This document shows, one piece after another, positions 19,967 through 28,498 of a stretch of DNA of 64,000 bases. The DNA comes from a bacterium (GTDB lineage Bacteria > Pseudomonadota > Alphaproteobacteria > Micavibrionales > UBA2020): contig JAQSDV010000002.1 in assembly GCA_029945425.1 (NCBI GenBank), positions 1 to 64,000 of the forward strand, read 5' to 3'. The position numbers and the translations under genes are program-made. The notes beneath the pieces are model-generated. The model was given only the letters and a program-made list of their open reading frames with translations. It was not told the DNA's origin and did not search any database. How positions within the stretch are numbered: the first letter of the stretch is position 1; each line of letters starts with the position of its first letter.

Positions 19967-20539
19967 ATGAGCAAACAGCCGCCCCCGAAAGATGTGTATT
20001 GGCCGCAGGACGCTATATTCACCATCGGGCATTCAACGCTACCCATTGAGCGTTTCATAGATCTCTTACACATCTATGGCATAGAACGTCTCGTGGATAT
20101 CAGAACAATACCCGGCTCTCGCCATAATCCACAGTTCAACGGCGACGCCCTAATCAACAGCTTGGCAGTAGAAGATATCGAATATGCATATATTAAGGCG
20201 CTTGGCGGTTTAAGACGCACCCATAAAGAGTCTCCGAATATGGGTTGGCGGAACAAAAGTTTCCGGGGTTATGCCGATTATATGCAGACCGAAGAGTTTC
20301 AGGGGGGGCTGCAAAGGCTTATGCTGTTAAGCAGAGACAAACGTGTTGTGATCATGTGCGCCGAAGCGGTGCCGTGGAGATGCCACCGTTCGCTGGTAGC
20401 TGATGCGCTCTGTGTGCGCGATATGCCAGTTATCGAAATCCTATCGGCGACAGGATATCGCTATCATAAGATGACAGCTTTTGCGCAGGTAGATGGCGTA
20501 GGAATTGTTTATCCGCCTGAACAAACTACATTGTTGTAA
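19967..20539 (+). CDS. DUF488-family protein
   Basis: A 190-residue soluble protein of the DUF488 family: FTIGHSTLPIERFIDLL and the DIRTIPGSRHNPQFN block near the N-terminus, and the hallmark VIMCAEAVPWRCHRSLVADAL near residue 138. The enzymatic role of this family is not established; the conserved Cys, Glu, Cys-His-Arg pattern suggests a catalytic or metal site. The start is the Met of MSKQPPP; the longer frame upstream lacks similarity. The uracil-DNA glycosylase gene begins 30 bp downstream on the same strand, so they are probably one operon. Confidence 0.85.
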   Translation: MSKQPPPKDVYWPQDAIFTIGHSTLPIERFIDLLHIYGIERLVDIRTIPGSRHNPQFNGDALINSLAVEDIEYAYIKALGGLRRTHKESPNMGWRNKSFRGYADYMQTEEFQGGLQRLMLLSRDKRVVIMCAEAVPWRCHRSLVADALCVRDMPVIEILSATGYRYHKMTAFAQVDGVGIVYPPEQTTLL

Positions 20540-20569
20540 TCGTCTGTAATATTCGTTCTTGGTGAGGGT

Positions 20570-21157
20570 ATGCCAAAAACACTGCCGCAACTGCTTAGAA
20601 ATATCCGCGCATGCACACACTGCACCAAGACTCTGCCGTGCAGTCCTCGGCCTGTTGTACAGGCGCATGAAGCGGCTCGGCTTTGTATCGTAGGCCAAGC
20701 TCCCGGGCGTAAGGTGCATGAAACCGGTATCCCGTGGAACGATGCTTCGGGCAACCGGCTGCGCAACTGGCTGAAACTGACGCCGACGAGATTCTACGAT
20801 CCGCATAAGGTGGCGATCATCCCTATAGGATTTTGCTATCCGGGGAAAGCCGACTCCGGCGATAATCCGCCGCGTCCGGAATGCGCTCCTCGCTGGCATG
20901 ATAAACTGAATGCTCATCTGCCGAATATAGAACTGACGTTGCTTATAGGTCGATATGCACAGGCTTATTACCTTGGTGATCGCTGCAAGAACACGCTTGG
21001 CGACACCGTACGGGCATGGAAGGAATATTTACCACAAGGCTATCTTGCGCTACCTCACCCTTCGCCGCGCAACCAACCTTGGCTTATTAAAAATCCGTGG
21101 TTCGAAAAAGAATTGGTGCAAGAGCTTCAAAGCATCGTTCATGATCTAAAACTCTAG
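20570..21157 (+). CDS. Uracil-DNA glycosylase-superfamily protein
   Basis: A 195-residue member of the COG1573-like UDG group. Motif 1 is IVGQAPGRKVHETGIPWND, the middle block is FCYPGKADSGDNPPRPECAP, and motif 2 is LPHPSPRNQPWL. The N-terminal CTHC plus a further Cys recalls the Fe-S cluster region of family-4-type enzymes, though not all four expected Cys are obvious. The predicted role is excision of uracil or related deaminated bases. It is adjacent to NO-detoxification genes, where nitrosative deamination of cytosine would supply its substrate; that link is inference. Confidence 0.85.
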   Translation: MPKTLPQLLRNIRACTHCTKTLPCSPRPVVQAHEAARLCIVGQAPGRKVHETGIPWNDASGNRLRNWLKLTPTRFYDPHKVAIIPIGFCYPGKADSGDNPPRPECAPRWHDKLNAHLPNIELTLLIGRYAQAYYLGDRCKNTLGDTVRAWKEYLPQGYLALPHPSPRNQPWLIKNPWFEKELVQELQSIVHDLKL

Positions 21158-21326
21158 TCGACAATCAGCGCGAGACACTCCCGCGTGTACCTATCAGTAA
21201 ACTACCCGTCCTTGGTCATGGGGGCAGCCTGAAGGCTCCCTTGAACATAGGGATCTAGCAGCCTTATTTCTGGTCGCTACGCAGTGGTCAATTTAGCGAT
21301 ACACCGGGTGACGCCCAGTGTGTCAT

Positions 21327-22031
21327 CTATGATGAAGATTTACCTTGGGACGAAGACAAAAGTGGATCTTTGTAGAATTCTACGACAAATTCCACATCAT
21401 CTAGCGGCGTTACAAAATGCAAACTTTCAGGTTCAATAATCCCGCAATTGTCGCGGGACAGGACATGGCACTGCACTTTGCCTATCGTATACAGCAGACG
21501 GCCTTTCGTCATGACGATGCGCCCGTGAACATTCTTGGCCGTTCTGTGCGCACGGCGCAAGGCATCGGGTATATTCGCAGCCTGAAAAGGGGGCGTGGTT
21601 CGGGAATACTTCATATTTGCCGGAAGTTCCGGCATGGAAGGTGCCATTACCGGATTGTCGTACAAGTCCCGTGACATCATGTCCGCAATGCTGACAGCTT
21701 TTCGGATAAATGACGTTGCGGCATCAATACCGTGCGTTTCGATGGCGGTATTGGCGAAGATCGCAAGCCAACGGCTGAATAAACACCCATCGAATGCAGG
21801 CAGCGCCTTGTGGGCCTGAAGCGGATTGCCTTCAAAGCCCTTAATGCCAAGCATGATACCCGACCAGAACATAGCGATTTTTTCAAGATGCTGCTCCCAT
21901 TTGTCATCGGTCGTTCCGATTGCAGCGTCGAAAATGGGTGCCAGTTTCTCATCCGAACGGACTTGACGATAAAACTTGTTTACCAGGTCCCTGACCGAGC
22001 CTTCAGTTATCGTTTGATATAATTCAGACAT
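21327..22031 (-). CDS. Group III truncated haemoglobin fused to a DUF1971 (YeaR/TehB-like) domain
   Basis: A 234-residue two-domain protein. Residues 1 to about 130 are a group III (P-type) truncated globin: LVNKFYRQVRSDEKLAPIFD, then WEQHLEKIAMFWSGIMLG, and HKALPAFDGCLFSRWLAIF, which carries the proximal His region. Residues 145-225 are a DUF1971 cupin-like domain (YSRTTPPFQAANIPDALRRA, GRIVMTKGRLLYTI, DVEFVVEFYKD). DUF1971 relatives such as E. coli YeaR are nitrate/NO-induced. The gene is divergent from the quinol NO reductase 365 bp away. NO or nitrite handling is the likely role. Confidence 0.88.
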   Translation of the reverse strand: MSELYQTITEGSVRDLVNKFYRQVRSDEKLAPIFDAAIGTTDDKWEQHLEKIAMFWSGIMLGIKGFEGNPLQAHKALPAFDGCLFSRWLAIFANTAIETHGIDAATSFIRKAVSIADMMSRDLYDNPVMAPSMPELPANMKYSRTTPPFQAANIPDALRRAHRTAKNVHGRIVMTKGRLLYTIGKVQCHVLSRDNCGIIEPESLHFVTPLDDVEFVVEFYKDPLLSSSQGKSSS

Positions 22032-22270
22032 AGCCCGCCTCGTTGTGCCATATACCCGCTTTGACAGTATCCTCTGTCACCGAAAATTCGCCCTAGAAGG
22101 GACGGTTATGTATAGCAGACTCTCCTCAGATGTGGCCTAATTTATGGAGGGAAGGTTCAGTCAACTCGTCTTTTACATGCGTTTTTATGGCGGATGAATG
22201 CTATGGTCACCTTCTGCGACGATATTTGCGCTAATGCTTTTTGTCATGGGGCCCTTCCTTTACGTCGCTT

Positions 22271-22288
22271 AATGACATATCCGTCATT
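22271..22288. promoter_or_regulatory. Palindrome in the divergent haemoglobin/NO-reductase control region
   Basis: AATGAC-N6-GTCATT is a perfect inverted repeat in the middle of the 365-bp gap between the two divergent genes (22032-22396). It suits binding of a dimeric regulator. It is not a match to the FNR/DNR consensus TTGAT-N4-ATCAA. No NO-responsive regulator gene (NnrR, NorR, NsrR) is in the window. Confidence 0.45.
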
Positions 22289-22411
22289 TTCAGCATAAGG
22301 TTTCGCTAAGTTGGTGCGTATGCATCAGTTTTTCTGACGCTCGGTTGGGTCACGTCTTTTCGGTGCACTCGACAGAAGTCTCAGAATTTTGACGTAATGG
22401 GAAGCACGATC

Positions 22412-24706
22412 ATGGAAACCTATAAACAAACCTTCAGCATTAAACGGCTATGGATAATCCTGACAGTGGGAATGGTCGTCATGTTCGGCATTCTACTGTT
22501 GCTTGGTGCAGAAATTTACCACAAGGTACCCCCTATTCCAGCAGCCGTTAAATCAGCTTCCGGCGAAGTACTTTACACCCGTGACGACATCGAAACCGGT
22601 CAAAATGTTTGGCAATCGATTGGCGGGATGGAGCAAGGTTCGATCTGGGGGCATGGCAGCTATCTTGCGCCAGACTGGAGCGCGGACTGGCTGCACAGGG
22701 AAGCCGAAACGCTGCTTGCTCTTAAAATGCAGACACCCATCACGGGTCTTTCGCCAGCACAGAATTCAGCGTTGCAAAAAGTCGAGTTGCAGGAAGAGAT
22801 GCGCGCCAACAGCTATGATCCCGTCACCGGCATAATCACGGTTAGCGACACGCGCGCTCAAGCTATCCAAAGAGTTCAGTCACACTTTGTCAGGCTATAC
22901 GAAGGCAGCGATCCGGCGTCGCTGGCGCTGCGCCGCGATTATGCTTTTCCCGTACACGGTCTGCTGAACAATACAGAAGCGAGACAGCTTTCTGCGTTCT
23001 ATTTCTGGACTGCTTGGGCCGCGACCACAAATCGCCCCGGTCTGGATATTACCTACACCAGCAACTGGCCGCATGAACCCCTCGTCGGGAATGTTCCTAC
23101 CACGGGAGTTCTCATGTGGAGTATTGCGTCTGTTATCCTGTTGCTGGCCGCTGCGGGCGCGCTCATTGCCTATTACGCAAAGCAATTTGATATTTGGCGG
23201 CAGGAAATTGCACCTGAAGACGGCATAGCCAAAGCCGATATACTGGATAGTGCGGTTATCACCCCGTCGATGCGAGCGACGGCAAAATATTTCTGGCTCG
23301 TTTGTGCAATGTTTCTTGGCCAAATATTGCTCGGGATCGTAACTGCGCATTATGCGGTAGAGGGGCAAGGCCTTTACGGCCTACCATTTGCTGAATATCT
23401 GCCTTATGCGGTGACGCGCACTTGGCACACACAGCTCGCAGTGCTCTGGATTGCAACCGCTTGGCTCGCAACGGGTCTTTATGTTGCTCCAATGATTGGT
23501 GGACGCGATCCTAAATTTCAACGTTTCGGTGTAAATTTTCTCTTTATCAGCCTTATCATTATTGTTGCGGGTTCATTTGCCGGTCAATGGGCGGCGGTGC
23601 ATCGCTTTTTCAGTAATCTGACGATGAACTTCTGGTTCGGACATCAGGGCTATGAATATGTCGATCTCGGTCGTTTCTGGCAAATTTACCTAACCATCGG
23701 CCTATTCCTGTGGGTTGGTTTAGTGGTTCGCGGATTGTGGCCAGCCTTGCTGCAAAAAGGCGGGAAATCGCTTATCTATCTGGTGCTCGTATCGGCAATT
23801 GCAATTGGTCTACTCTATGCCGCAGGTCTGATGTGGGGGCAGCATACCCATATTTCTATCATGGAATATTGGCGCTGGTGGGTCGTGCACCTTTGGGTCG
23901 AGGGCATATTCGAGGTATTTGCCACAGCCATTATCTCTCTGCTTTTTGTACGCATGGGCATATTGCGAACTTCTACGGCTACTGTGATGGTGCTATTTGC
24001 CACCATCATCTTCCTGTTCGGAGGAGTGCTCGGAACTTTCCATCACCTTTATTTCAGCGGGACGCCAACCTCGGTTATTGCTGTCGGCGCAATGATATCG
24101 GCGCTTGAAGTCGTCCCTCTGTTGGTTGTCGGTTTTGAGGCCTATACCAGATATAAGGTTGAACATGAGGCAGTTTGGGAGCGTAATTACCACTGGCCAT
24201 TTATGTTTTTTACCGCCGTGTTATTTTGGAACCTGATCGGTGCAGGCCTGTTCGGCTTTCTCATTAACCCGCCAATCGCGCTTTATTACATGCAAGGCCT
24301 TAACACGACTGCAAATCATGGTCATGCTGCCTTGTTCGGCGTCTATGGAATGCTCGGCCTCGGATTGACTCTCTATTGTATGCGCGGCCTTACCAACACA
24401 GCCCTGTGGAACGAAAAGTTGCTCAAGATTTCGTTCTGGTCGCTCAACATCGGCCTCGCAATGATGACGTTTCTCTCGTTGTTGCCGCAAGGAGTGCTCC
24501 AGACCTACACCAGTATTGAAAAAGGCTATTCCTTCGCACGTTCCGCTGAGTTCATTCATAGCCCGATCATGCAGGCCTTCGTTTGGGCACGGGTGCCGGG
24601 CGATGTGGTTTTCAGCATCGGTGTGTTTGCGTTTGTTTGGTTTGTATTCCGCGCGTTCATGCAAAAGGGCGGCGTAAAGGGTTTGTCGATTCGAGAACCG
24701 GTTTAA
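22412..24706 (+). CDS. norZ: Quinol-dependent nitric oxide reductase (qNor)
   Basis: A 764-residue inner-membrane enzyme that reduces 2 NO to N2O with electrons from quinol. The N-terminal helix is followed by the periplasmic qNor-specific domain (ETGQNVWQSIGGMEQGSIWGHGSYLAPDW), then about 12 haem-copper-oxidase-type helices. These include the His-rich NorB segments WGQHTHISIMEYWRWWVVHLWVEG, GTFHHLYFSGTP and NHGHAALFGVYG. The ATG at 22412 is favoured by GGGAAG eight bases before it; an ATG at 22397 is in frame. The single-gene form without norC suggests detoxification rather than full denitrification. Confidence 0.95.
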   Translation: METYKQTFSIKRLWIILTVGMVVMFGILLLLGAEIYHKVPPIPAAVKSASGEVLYTRDDIETGQNVWQSIGGMEQGSIWGHGSYLAPDWSADWLHREAETLLALKMQTPITGLSPAQNSALQKVELQEEMRANSYDPVTGIITVSDTRAQAIQRVQSHFVRLYEGSDPASLALRRDYAFPVHGLLNNTEARQLSAFYFWTAWAATTNRPGLDITYTSNWPHEPLVGNVPTTGVLMWSIASVILLLAAAGALIAYYAKQFDIWRQEIAPEDGIAKADILDSAVITPSMRATAKYFWLVCAMFLGQILLGIVTAHYAVEGQGLYGLPFAEYLPYAVTRTWHTQLAVLWIATAWLATGLYVAPMIGGRDPKFQRFGVNFLFISLIIIVAGSFAGQWAAVHRFFSNLTMNFWFGHQGYEYVDLGRFWQIYLTIGLFLWVGLVVRGLWPALLQKGGKSLIYLVLVSAIAIGLLYAAGLMWGQHTHISIMEYWRWWVVHLWVEGIFEVFATAIISLLFVRMGILRTSTATVMVLFATIIFLFGGVLGTFHHLYFSGTPTSVIAVGAMISALEVVPLLVVGFEAYTRYKVEHEAVWERNYHWPFMFFTAVLFWNLIGAGLFGFLINPPIALYYMQGLNTTANHGHAALFGVYGMLGLGLTLYCMRGLTNTALWNEKLLKISFWSLNIGLAMMTFLSLLPQGVLQTYTSIEKGYSFARSAEFIHSPIMQAFVWARVPGDVVFSIGVFAFVWFVFRAFMQKGGVKGLSIREPV

Positions 24707-24809
24707 TAATCGACTGACTGGGCGATTGAACACATTCAAGCTTGAAATGGCGTTAATGTAAGTGAAATTATGAATATTCAACTTTTTTTAGAAAAGTGGA
24801 AAGTCTTGA

Positions 24810-25049
24810 ATGATTAACCCGCATCCTGAGAATATTTATATCGCTCAACTATGTTTAGCCGTGACTGCAATTTGTGTATTCGGAGTATATCAGGGCTTAA
24901 GAACGGGGAGACCGCCAGGGCAAAAAGGGATCAAGGGGACGCCCCTTGCAGACAACAAAAAGTTAATGATTATTCAAGTAACGCTTTTGACGCTACTCAT
25001 GAGTTGCAGTACGGTCGTAGGCATAATGTTTTGGCGAGCGGCGCCATAA
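24810..25049 (+). CDS. Small two-helix membrane protein downstream of qNor
   Basis: 79 residues with hydrophobic segments at about 12-30 and 54-73 separated by a basic, Gly-rich loop (TGRPPGQKGIKGTP). GGAAAG precedes the ATG. It begins 104 bp after norZ on the same strand and could be a co-expressed accessory protein. Family not recognised. Confidence 0.6.
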   Translation: MINPHPENIYIAQLCLAVTAICVFGVYQGLRTGRPPGQKGIKGTPLADNKKLMIIQVTLLTLLMSCSTVVGIMFWRAAP

Positions 25050-25066
25050 GACAATGGATTATAAAA

Positions 25067-25192
<126 letters not shown>

Positions 25193-25227
25193 TCTTTCAT
25201 GGCTAGTCCGCGCGCAGGATAATTATT

Positions 25228-25521
25228 GTGAACTGTGACGAAACTCTGAAAAAATCACTTAATGCTATACCCGCCTGCAAAAATAATACATGCGTCATTG
25301 AACCTGCTCAGAAAAGCGCTAGTCAAGAACTGGACGAAGAAAGCTCTTCTAGAGCTGAATGTGAAAAGAATAATGGGCGGTGGGAAGGGACGGTCAAGGG
25401 CAAAGGAAGGCTTACTGGGTGTAATATGCCCACGAAAGATGGTGGGAAAATTGCCTGTTGGCCTCTATTTTTCTGGCTTCCGCTTCCTGCTTTATCTGCA
25501 ATTCAGCTTAACGGCGGATAA
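25228..25521 (+). CDS. Uncharacterised Cys-containing protein (97 residues)
   Basis: It begins with GTG preceded by AGGA. Six Cys are spaced along the chain (NCDETL, PACKNNTCVI, AECEKNNG, TGCNMP, IACWP) and the C-terminus is hydrophobic. Cys spacing of this sort suits an exported, disulfide-bonded protein, yet no signal peptide is encoded in this frame; the signal-like start lies just upstream in another frame (25067). It may be the mature part of the same broken gene. Its 3' end runs into the autotransporter remnant. Confidence 0.45.
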   Translation: MNCDETLKKSLNAIPACKNNTCVIEPAQKSASQELDEESSSRAECEKNNGRWEGTVKGKGRLTGCNMPTKDGGKIACWPLFFWLPLPALSAIQLNGG

Positions 25522-25713
25522 CCGATGCCGAACCCCGCACGAGTTTCTCCGAGCGGTCCATCCCCGATGAGCGTATCGGCACCAATCATGGTTCCGACAA
25601 CACGCGAGTCATAGCCAGCGAAGCCGTTGCGGGTGCCTTGGTCACCGAAATTGCCAAAACCCTTGATCCACATAGCGCTACGGGATTTACGCAGTTCGCA
25701 GGTATCCGCTTAC
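25503..25713 (-). pseudogene. Scrap of an autotransporter beta-barrel domain
   Basis: The minus strand reads MWIKGFGNFGDQGTRNGFAG, then YDSRVVGTMIGADTLIGDGP and GETRAGFGIGY. This is the opening of an autotransporter (type Va) translocator barrel. It starts after a stop codon and ends at a stop after about 65 codons; the passenger and the remaining barrel strands are gone. It lies between two genes of opposite strand and is debris of a larger gene. Confidence 0.75.
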
Positions 25714-25779
25714 TGGCGCGCATGCTTAACATCCGGAAATATATTTCAATATTTGCGCCGAATTGGTAATACTAATACT

Positions 25780-26736
25780 ATGAGAAAAAACCTAAACGAT
25801 CTTAACATTGCGATGCTCTCGGTTCTTGAGGCATTGTACTTGTATAAATCTACCACATTGGCAGCCGAAAAAACCGGACTAGCTCAGCCAAGTATTTCCT
25901 GGTACCTCAAACAGCTACGTGAATTAACTGGCGATGAATTATTTATCAGAAGTACAAAATGTCTAGAGCCAACCGATTTTTGTACTGCATATTATCTGCA
26001 AGTGAAAGATATTCTAAACGCCCTTGACGTACTGAGAAATTCGCGAGGTAAGGTGTTTAATCCAGAAGTCCAGGCTGTACAGTTTTCAATCGCTATTCCG
26101 TATTTTAAAGCCCGCATGATCTTGGAGTCGCTGTCTGTAAATCTAATGAACAGGTATCCCTTAATTGAATCGAACCTGCTCTATCTTAGAGAGGCTGAAG
26201 CAATCGAACACTTGGAAAGTGGAAGACTTGATCTTTATATTGGCCTCGTTACCGAAAAATTGCCGAAGCAATTCTCGGTAGAGAAAGTCTTGGAAAGCGA
26301 GTTTGTCGTTCTGTGTTCTGAAAAAAGCCCTCTTTATAAAAAGGGTAAGATAACTAAACGGGACTTCGTTGATACCCCGCACATTAAACTAGCGCCAAGT
26401 TTTGAGCCTTCCATGCTGGATATGAAACTAAAAAAACAGGGGCTTTTGCAAAAAACATTATTGTCGGTTCCTGACATCGGATCAGAATTAATCCTCCTGC
26501 AAGAGGGCGCGTACATGTTGATGATTGATAAACAAGATGCAGGAGTATTTATGCCGGGAAATACATTCAAAATAATGCAGACGGATTTTAAATTGCCTCA
26601 ACTCCCGTTATATGCGGTGTGGCATCGCCGCAAGAAAGCCGATTCTGCCCACAGTTGGCTGAGAGAGTACCTCAAAAAAGACTGTAAAGCGTACAATGAT
26701 GGCAGGCGCCCAGGGCCAAAACGGTTTAAGGTGTGA
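25780..26736 (+). CDS. LysR-family transcriptional regulator
   Basis: A 318-residue protein. The N-terminal winged helix (TTLAAEKTGLAQPSISWYLKQLRE, then GDELFIRS) is a typical LysR DNA-binding domain. The effector domain begins near residue 100 (VQFSIAIPYFKARMILESL). The start is the Met of MRKNLND; the frame extends upstream without similarity. The coding sequence is AT-rich compared with the core genes and ends in a basic tail. No divergent partner gene survives, since upstream lies the autotransporter scrap, so its target is unknown. Confidence 0.85.
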   Translation: MRKNLNDLNIAMLSVLEALYLYKSTTLAAEKTGLAQPSISWYLKQLRELTGDELFIRSTKCLEPTDFCTAYYLQVKDILNALDVLRNSRGKVFNPEVQAVQFSIAIPYFKARMILESLSVNLMNRYPLIESNLLYLREAEAIEHLESGRLDLYIGLVTEKLPKQFSVEKVLESEFVVLCSEKSPLYKKGKITKRDFVDTPHIKLAPSFEPSMLDMKLKKQGLLQKTLLSVPDIGSELILLQEGAYMLMIDKQDAGVFMPGNTFKIMQTDFKLPQLPLYAVWHRRKKADSAHSWLREYLKKDCKAYNDGRRPGPKRFKV

Positions 26737-26816
26737 TTAACGCCTTCATTTTGCCATCAGGGTTACTTTCACGGCGCATTGATTATCCGTTTTTAATTAG
26801 CTGAATTTATTGACAT

Positions 26817-26980
26817 TGACCTGTCCCCTATAAAGGAGTCCAAGCAGAATAGTGATTCTGCTATGGATAACGGCCTCTTTTCTAGGAGGAACGCTGATGG
26901 CCCGGAAGAGTCATACGACGGAAGAAATCATTGGATATTAGCGGCAGGCGGAAGTGCCGCTGGCCTGTATTAGTATACTG
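26817..26980 (+). mobile_element. Left-end remnant of an IS3-family element
   Basis: It starts with the terminal sequence tgacctgtcccctataaagg, nearly identical to the outer end of the complete element at 28496-29780 (which has tgacctgccccctataaagg in reverse). A ribosome site and orfA start follow at 26897 (MARKSHTTEEIIGY), interrupted by TAG at codon 15. Homology fades after RQAEV. The remnant points the opposite way to the complete element. Confidence 0.85.
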
Positions 26981-27132
26981 GATAAATTATATCTATTATT
27001 TCTATTATACTAATGTTCCATAAGTGCGTAATGTCTAATTACGCGATGCATGTCAGTTGGCCGGTTATTGGTACTGTCCCTTTCATGTGTTTATGTATTT
27101 AATTTTATTAAGAAATATAGAAGGAGAGTTCC

Positions 27133-27543
27133 ATGTCAGTGTATGACCACGTTTATAGTGCTTTTGCAGGGGCAACGTTGAGTGCTACTGCGATCGGTGC
27201 TGGAGTAGTAATCGGAGTAATTCCTGCAACCGTACCTGGTTTAGTTTTATTTGGTACTATTAGTTCAATAGCCACTCTCGCGGCAGCCTGGAAAAAGAGT
27301 GCTTTTGAATTCAGACCAATGACTACTACTGTCGCCGCTGCGGTAACACTAGGAAGTCTGATGTTGGCATTTTCCCATGCTGCGGGCGAGATGCCTAAGT
27401 CTACTAATTATGAAGCTCCTGCAACCAATCGTATCGTTGAGGCATATCAACCGAGTGCGAGTAACAGCATTCCTGGATGGGATCAGAAAACGAATACCCT
27501 GACGGTAGTGAAAGGTAAACTTGCCGGAACGCCTAAATTTTAA
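27133..27543 (+). CDS. Small membrane protein of unknown function
   Basis: 136 residues. Hydrophobic segments lie at about 15-35, 38-55 and 68-85. The remainder (AGEMPKSTNYEAPATNR to the end) is polar. AAGGAG sits before the ATG. It shares the IS-bracketed segment with the carbonic anhydrase. I recognise no family; low GC marks it as acquired. Confidence 0.65.
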   Translation: MSVYDHVYSAFAGATLSATAIGAGVVIGVIPATVPGLVLFGTISSIATLAAAWKKSAFEFRPMTTTVAAAVTLGSLMLAFSHAAGEMPKSTNYEAPATNRIVEAYQPSASNSIPGWDQKTNTLTVVKGKLAGTPKF

Positions 27544-27705
27544 GAGGTAAGTCGTCAAGATGACGTCATTTGTCCAACTAGATGGTTTCAGCTTTTCCAC
27601 TACGATAGATATTACTAATAATTGGAATAGAAAGTTATTATTGGAGAATAAATCAGGAATTGGCCATTCTTTGCTATGTACACCAAATAGAATAAAGGTC
27701 ACATC

Positions 27706-28485
27706 ATGTCACACAACATAAAATTCCACTCCGCCGTCAAAAGCAGCTTTCGTAAAACCGCTGTCGGCTTAACATTGATTTTTGCCGTTAATGCCGGTTT
27801 CGCGGCTCCGGGTTTAACGAATGCCAGTCATCCGGACGATGCCGCGCATGAGGGAAATCCCGTCAGCCATGTGCACACGCAAGAGGTCGGGCATCAGCAA
27901 TCTCCCGTTGATCTATCGCCCACAATGAACGCCGGACTGTCCTTGATTGACATCGATTACGCCTCCGTTCCGCTCAACGTAATTAACGATGGGCATACGG
28001 TGCAGGTCAAATACCCTGCTGGCAGCAAGATGTCTATCAACGGCCAGTCCTTTGAATTAATGCAGTTCCATTTTCATGCGCCGAGCGAGTACACGATAGA
28101 AGGCAAGCGTTTCGATATGGAAGTTCACTTGGTGCATAAAGACAGCAAGGGCAATCTGGGCGTTATAGGCATCCTGATCGAAGAAGGCGTTGAAAACAAA
28201 ACAGCCTCAAAAATCTGGGATCACTTCCAGTCTCCTGAAAACGGGATCGCGTCTCACCCTCAAGTAGAAATTAACGCTTCAGGTCTTTTGCCAAAGAAAA
28301 TGGACCATTATGAGTTGATGGGATCCCTGACAACGCCGCCTTATACCGAAGGCGTTCAATGGTATGTCATGAAAGAGCCAATACAGCTCTCGACTGACCA
28401 AATCGCGCAATTCAAAGCCGCCTTTAAGCCGAACGCGCGCTCGATCCAGAACACAAATGGTAGGCCGATTGTGCTGAATTATTAA
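27706..28485 (+). CDS. Exported alpha-carbonic anhydrase
   Basis: 259 residues with an N-terminal signal (about 1-34, cleavage near GFA-AP). The zinc ligands are in QFHFHAPSE and MEVHLVH, and the catalytic Thr region is GSLTTPPYTEGVQW. It would interconvert CO2 and bicarbonate in the periplasm. The segment before QQSPVDL is short and His-rich (HPDDAAHEGNPVSHVHTQEVGH) and lacks the usual W-G...H-W element at the start of the fold, so the N-terminal edge may be altered. The IS element starts 10 bp downstream. Confidence 0.92.
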   Translation: MSHNIKFHSAVKSSFRKTAVGLTLIFAVNAGFAAPGLTNASHPDDAAHEGNPVSHVHTQEVGHQQSPVDLSPTMNAGLSLIDIDYASVPLNVINDGHTVQVKYPAGSKMSINGQSFELMQFHFHAPSEYTIEGKRFDMEVHLVHKDSKGNLGVIGILIEEGVENKTASKIWDHFQSPENGIASHPQVEINASGLLPKKMDHYELMGSLTTPPYTEGVQWYVMKEPIQLSTDQIAQFKAAFKPNARSIQNTNGRPIVLNY

Positions 28486-28498
28486 GGTAGAGGTTTGG

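Noticed and set aside
26969..27014. Inverted repeat attagtata ... tatactaat
   Set aside because: Nine-bp AT-only arms 28 bases apart in AT-rich DNA are easily chance; no gene logic supports an operator.
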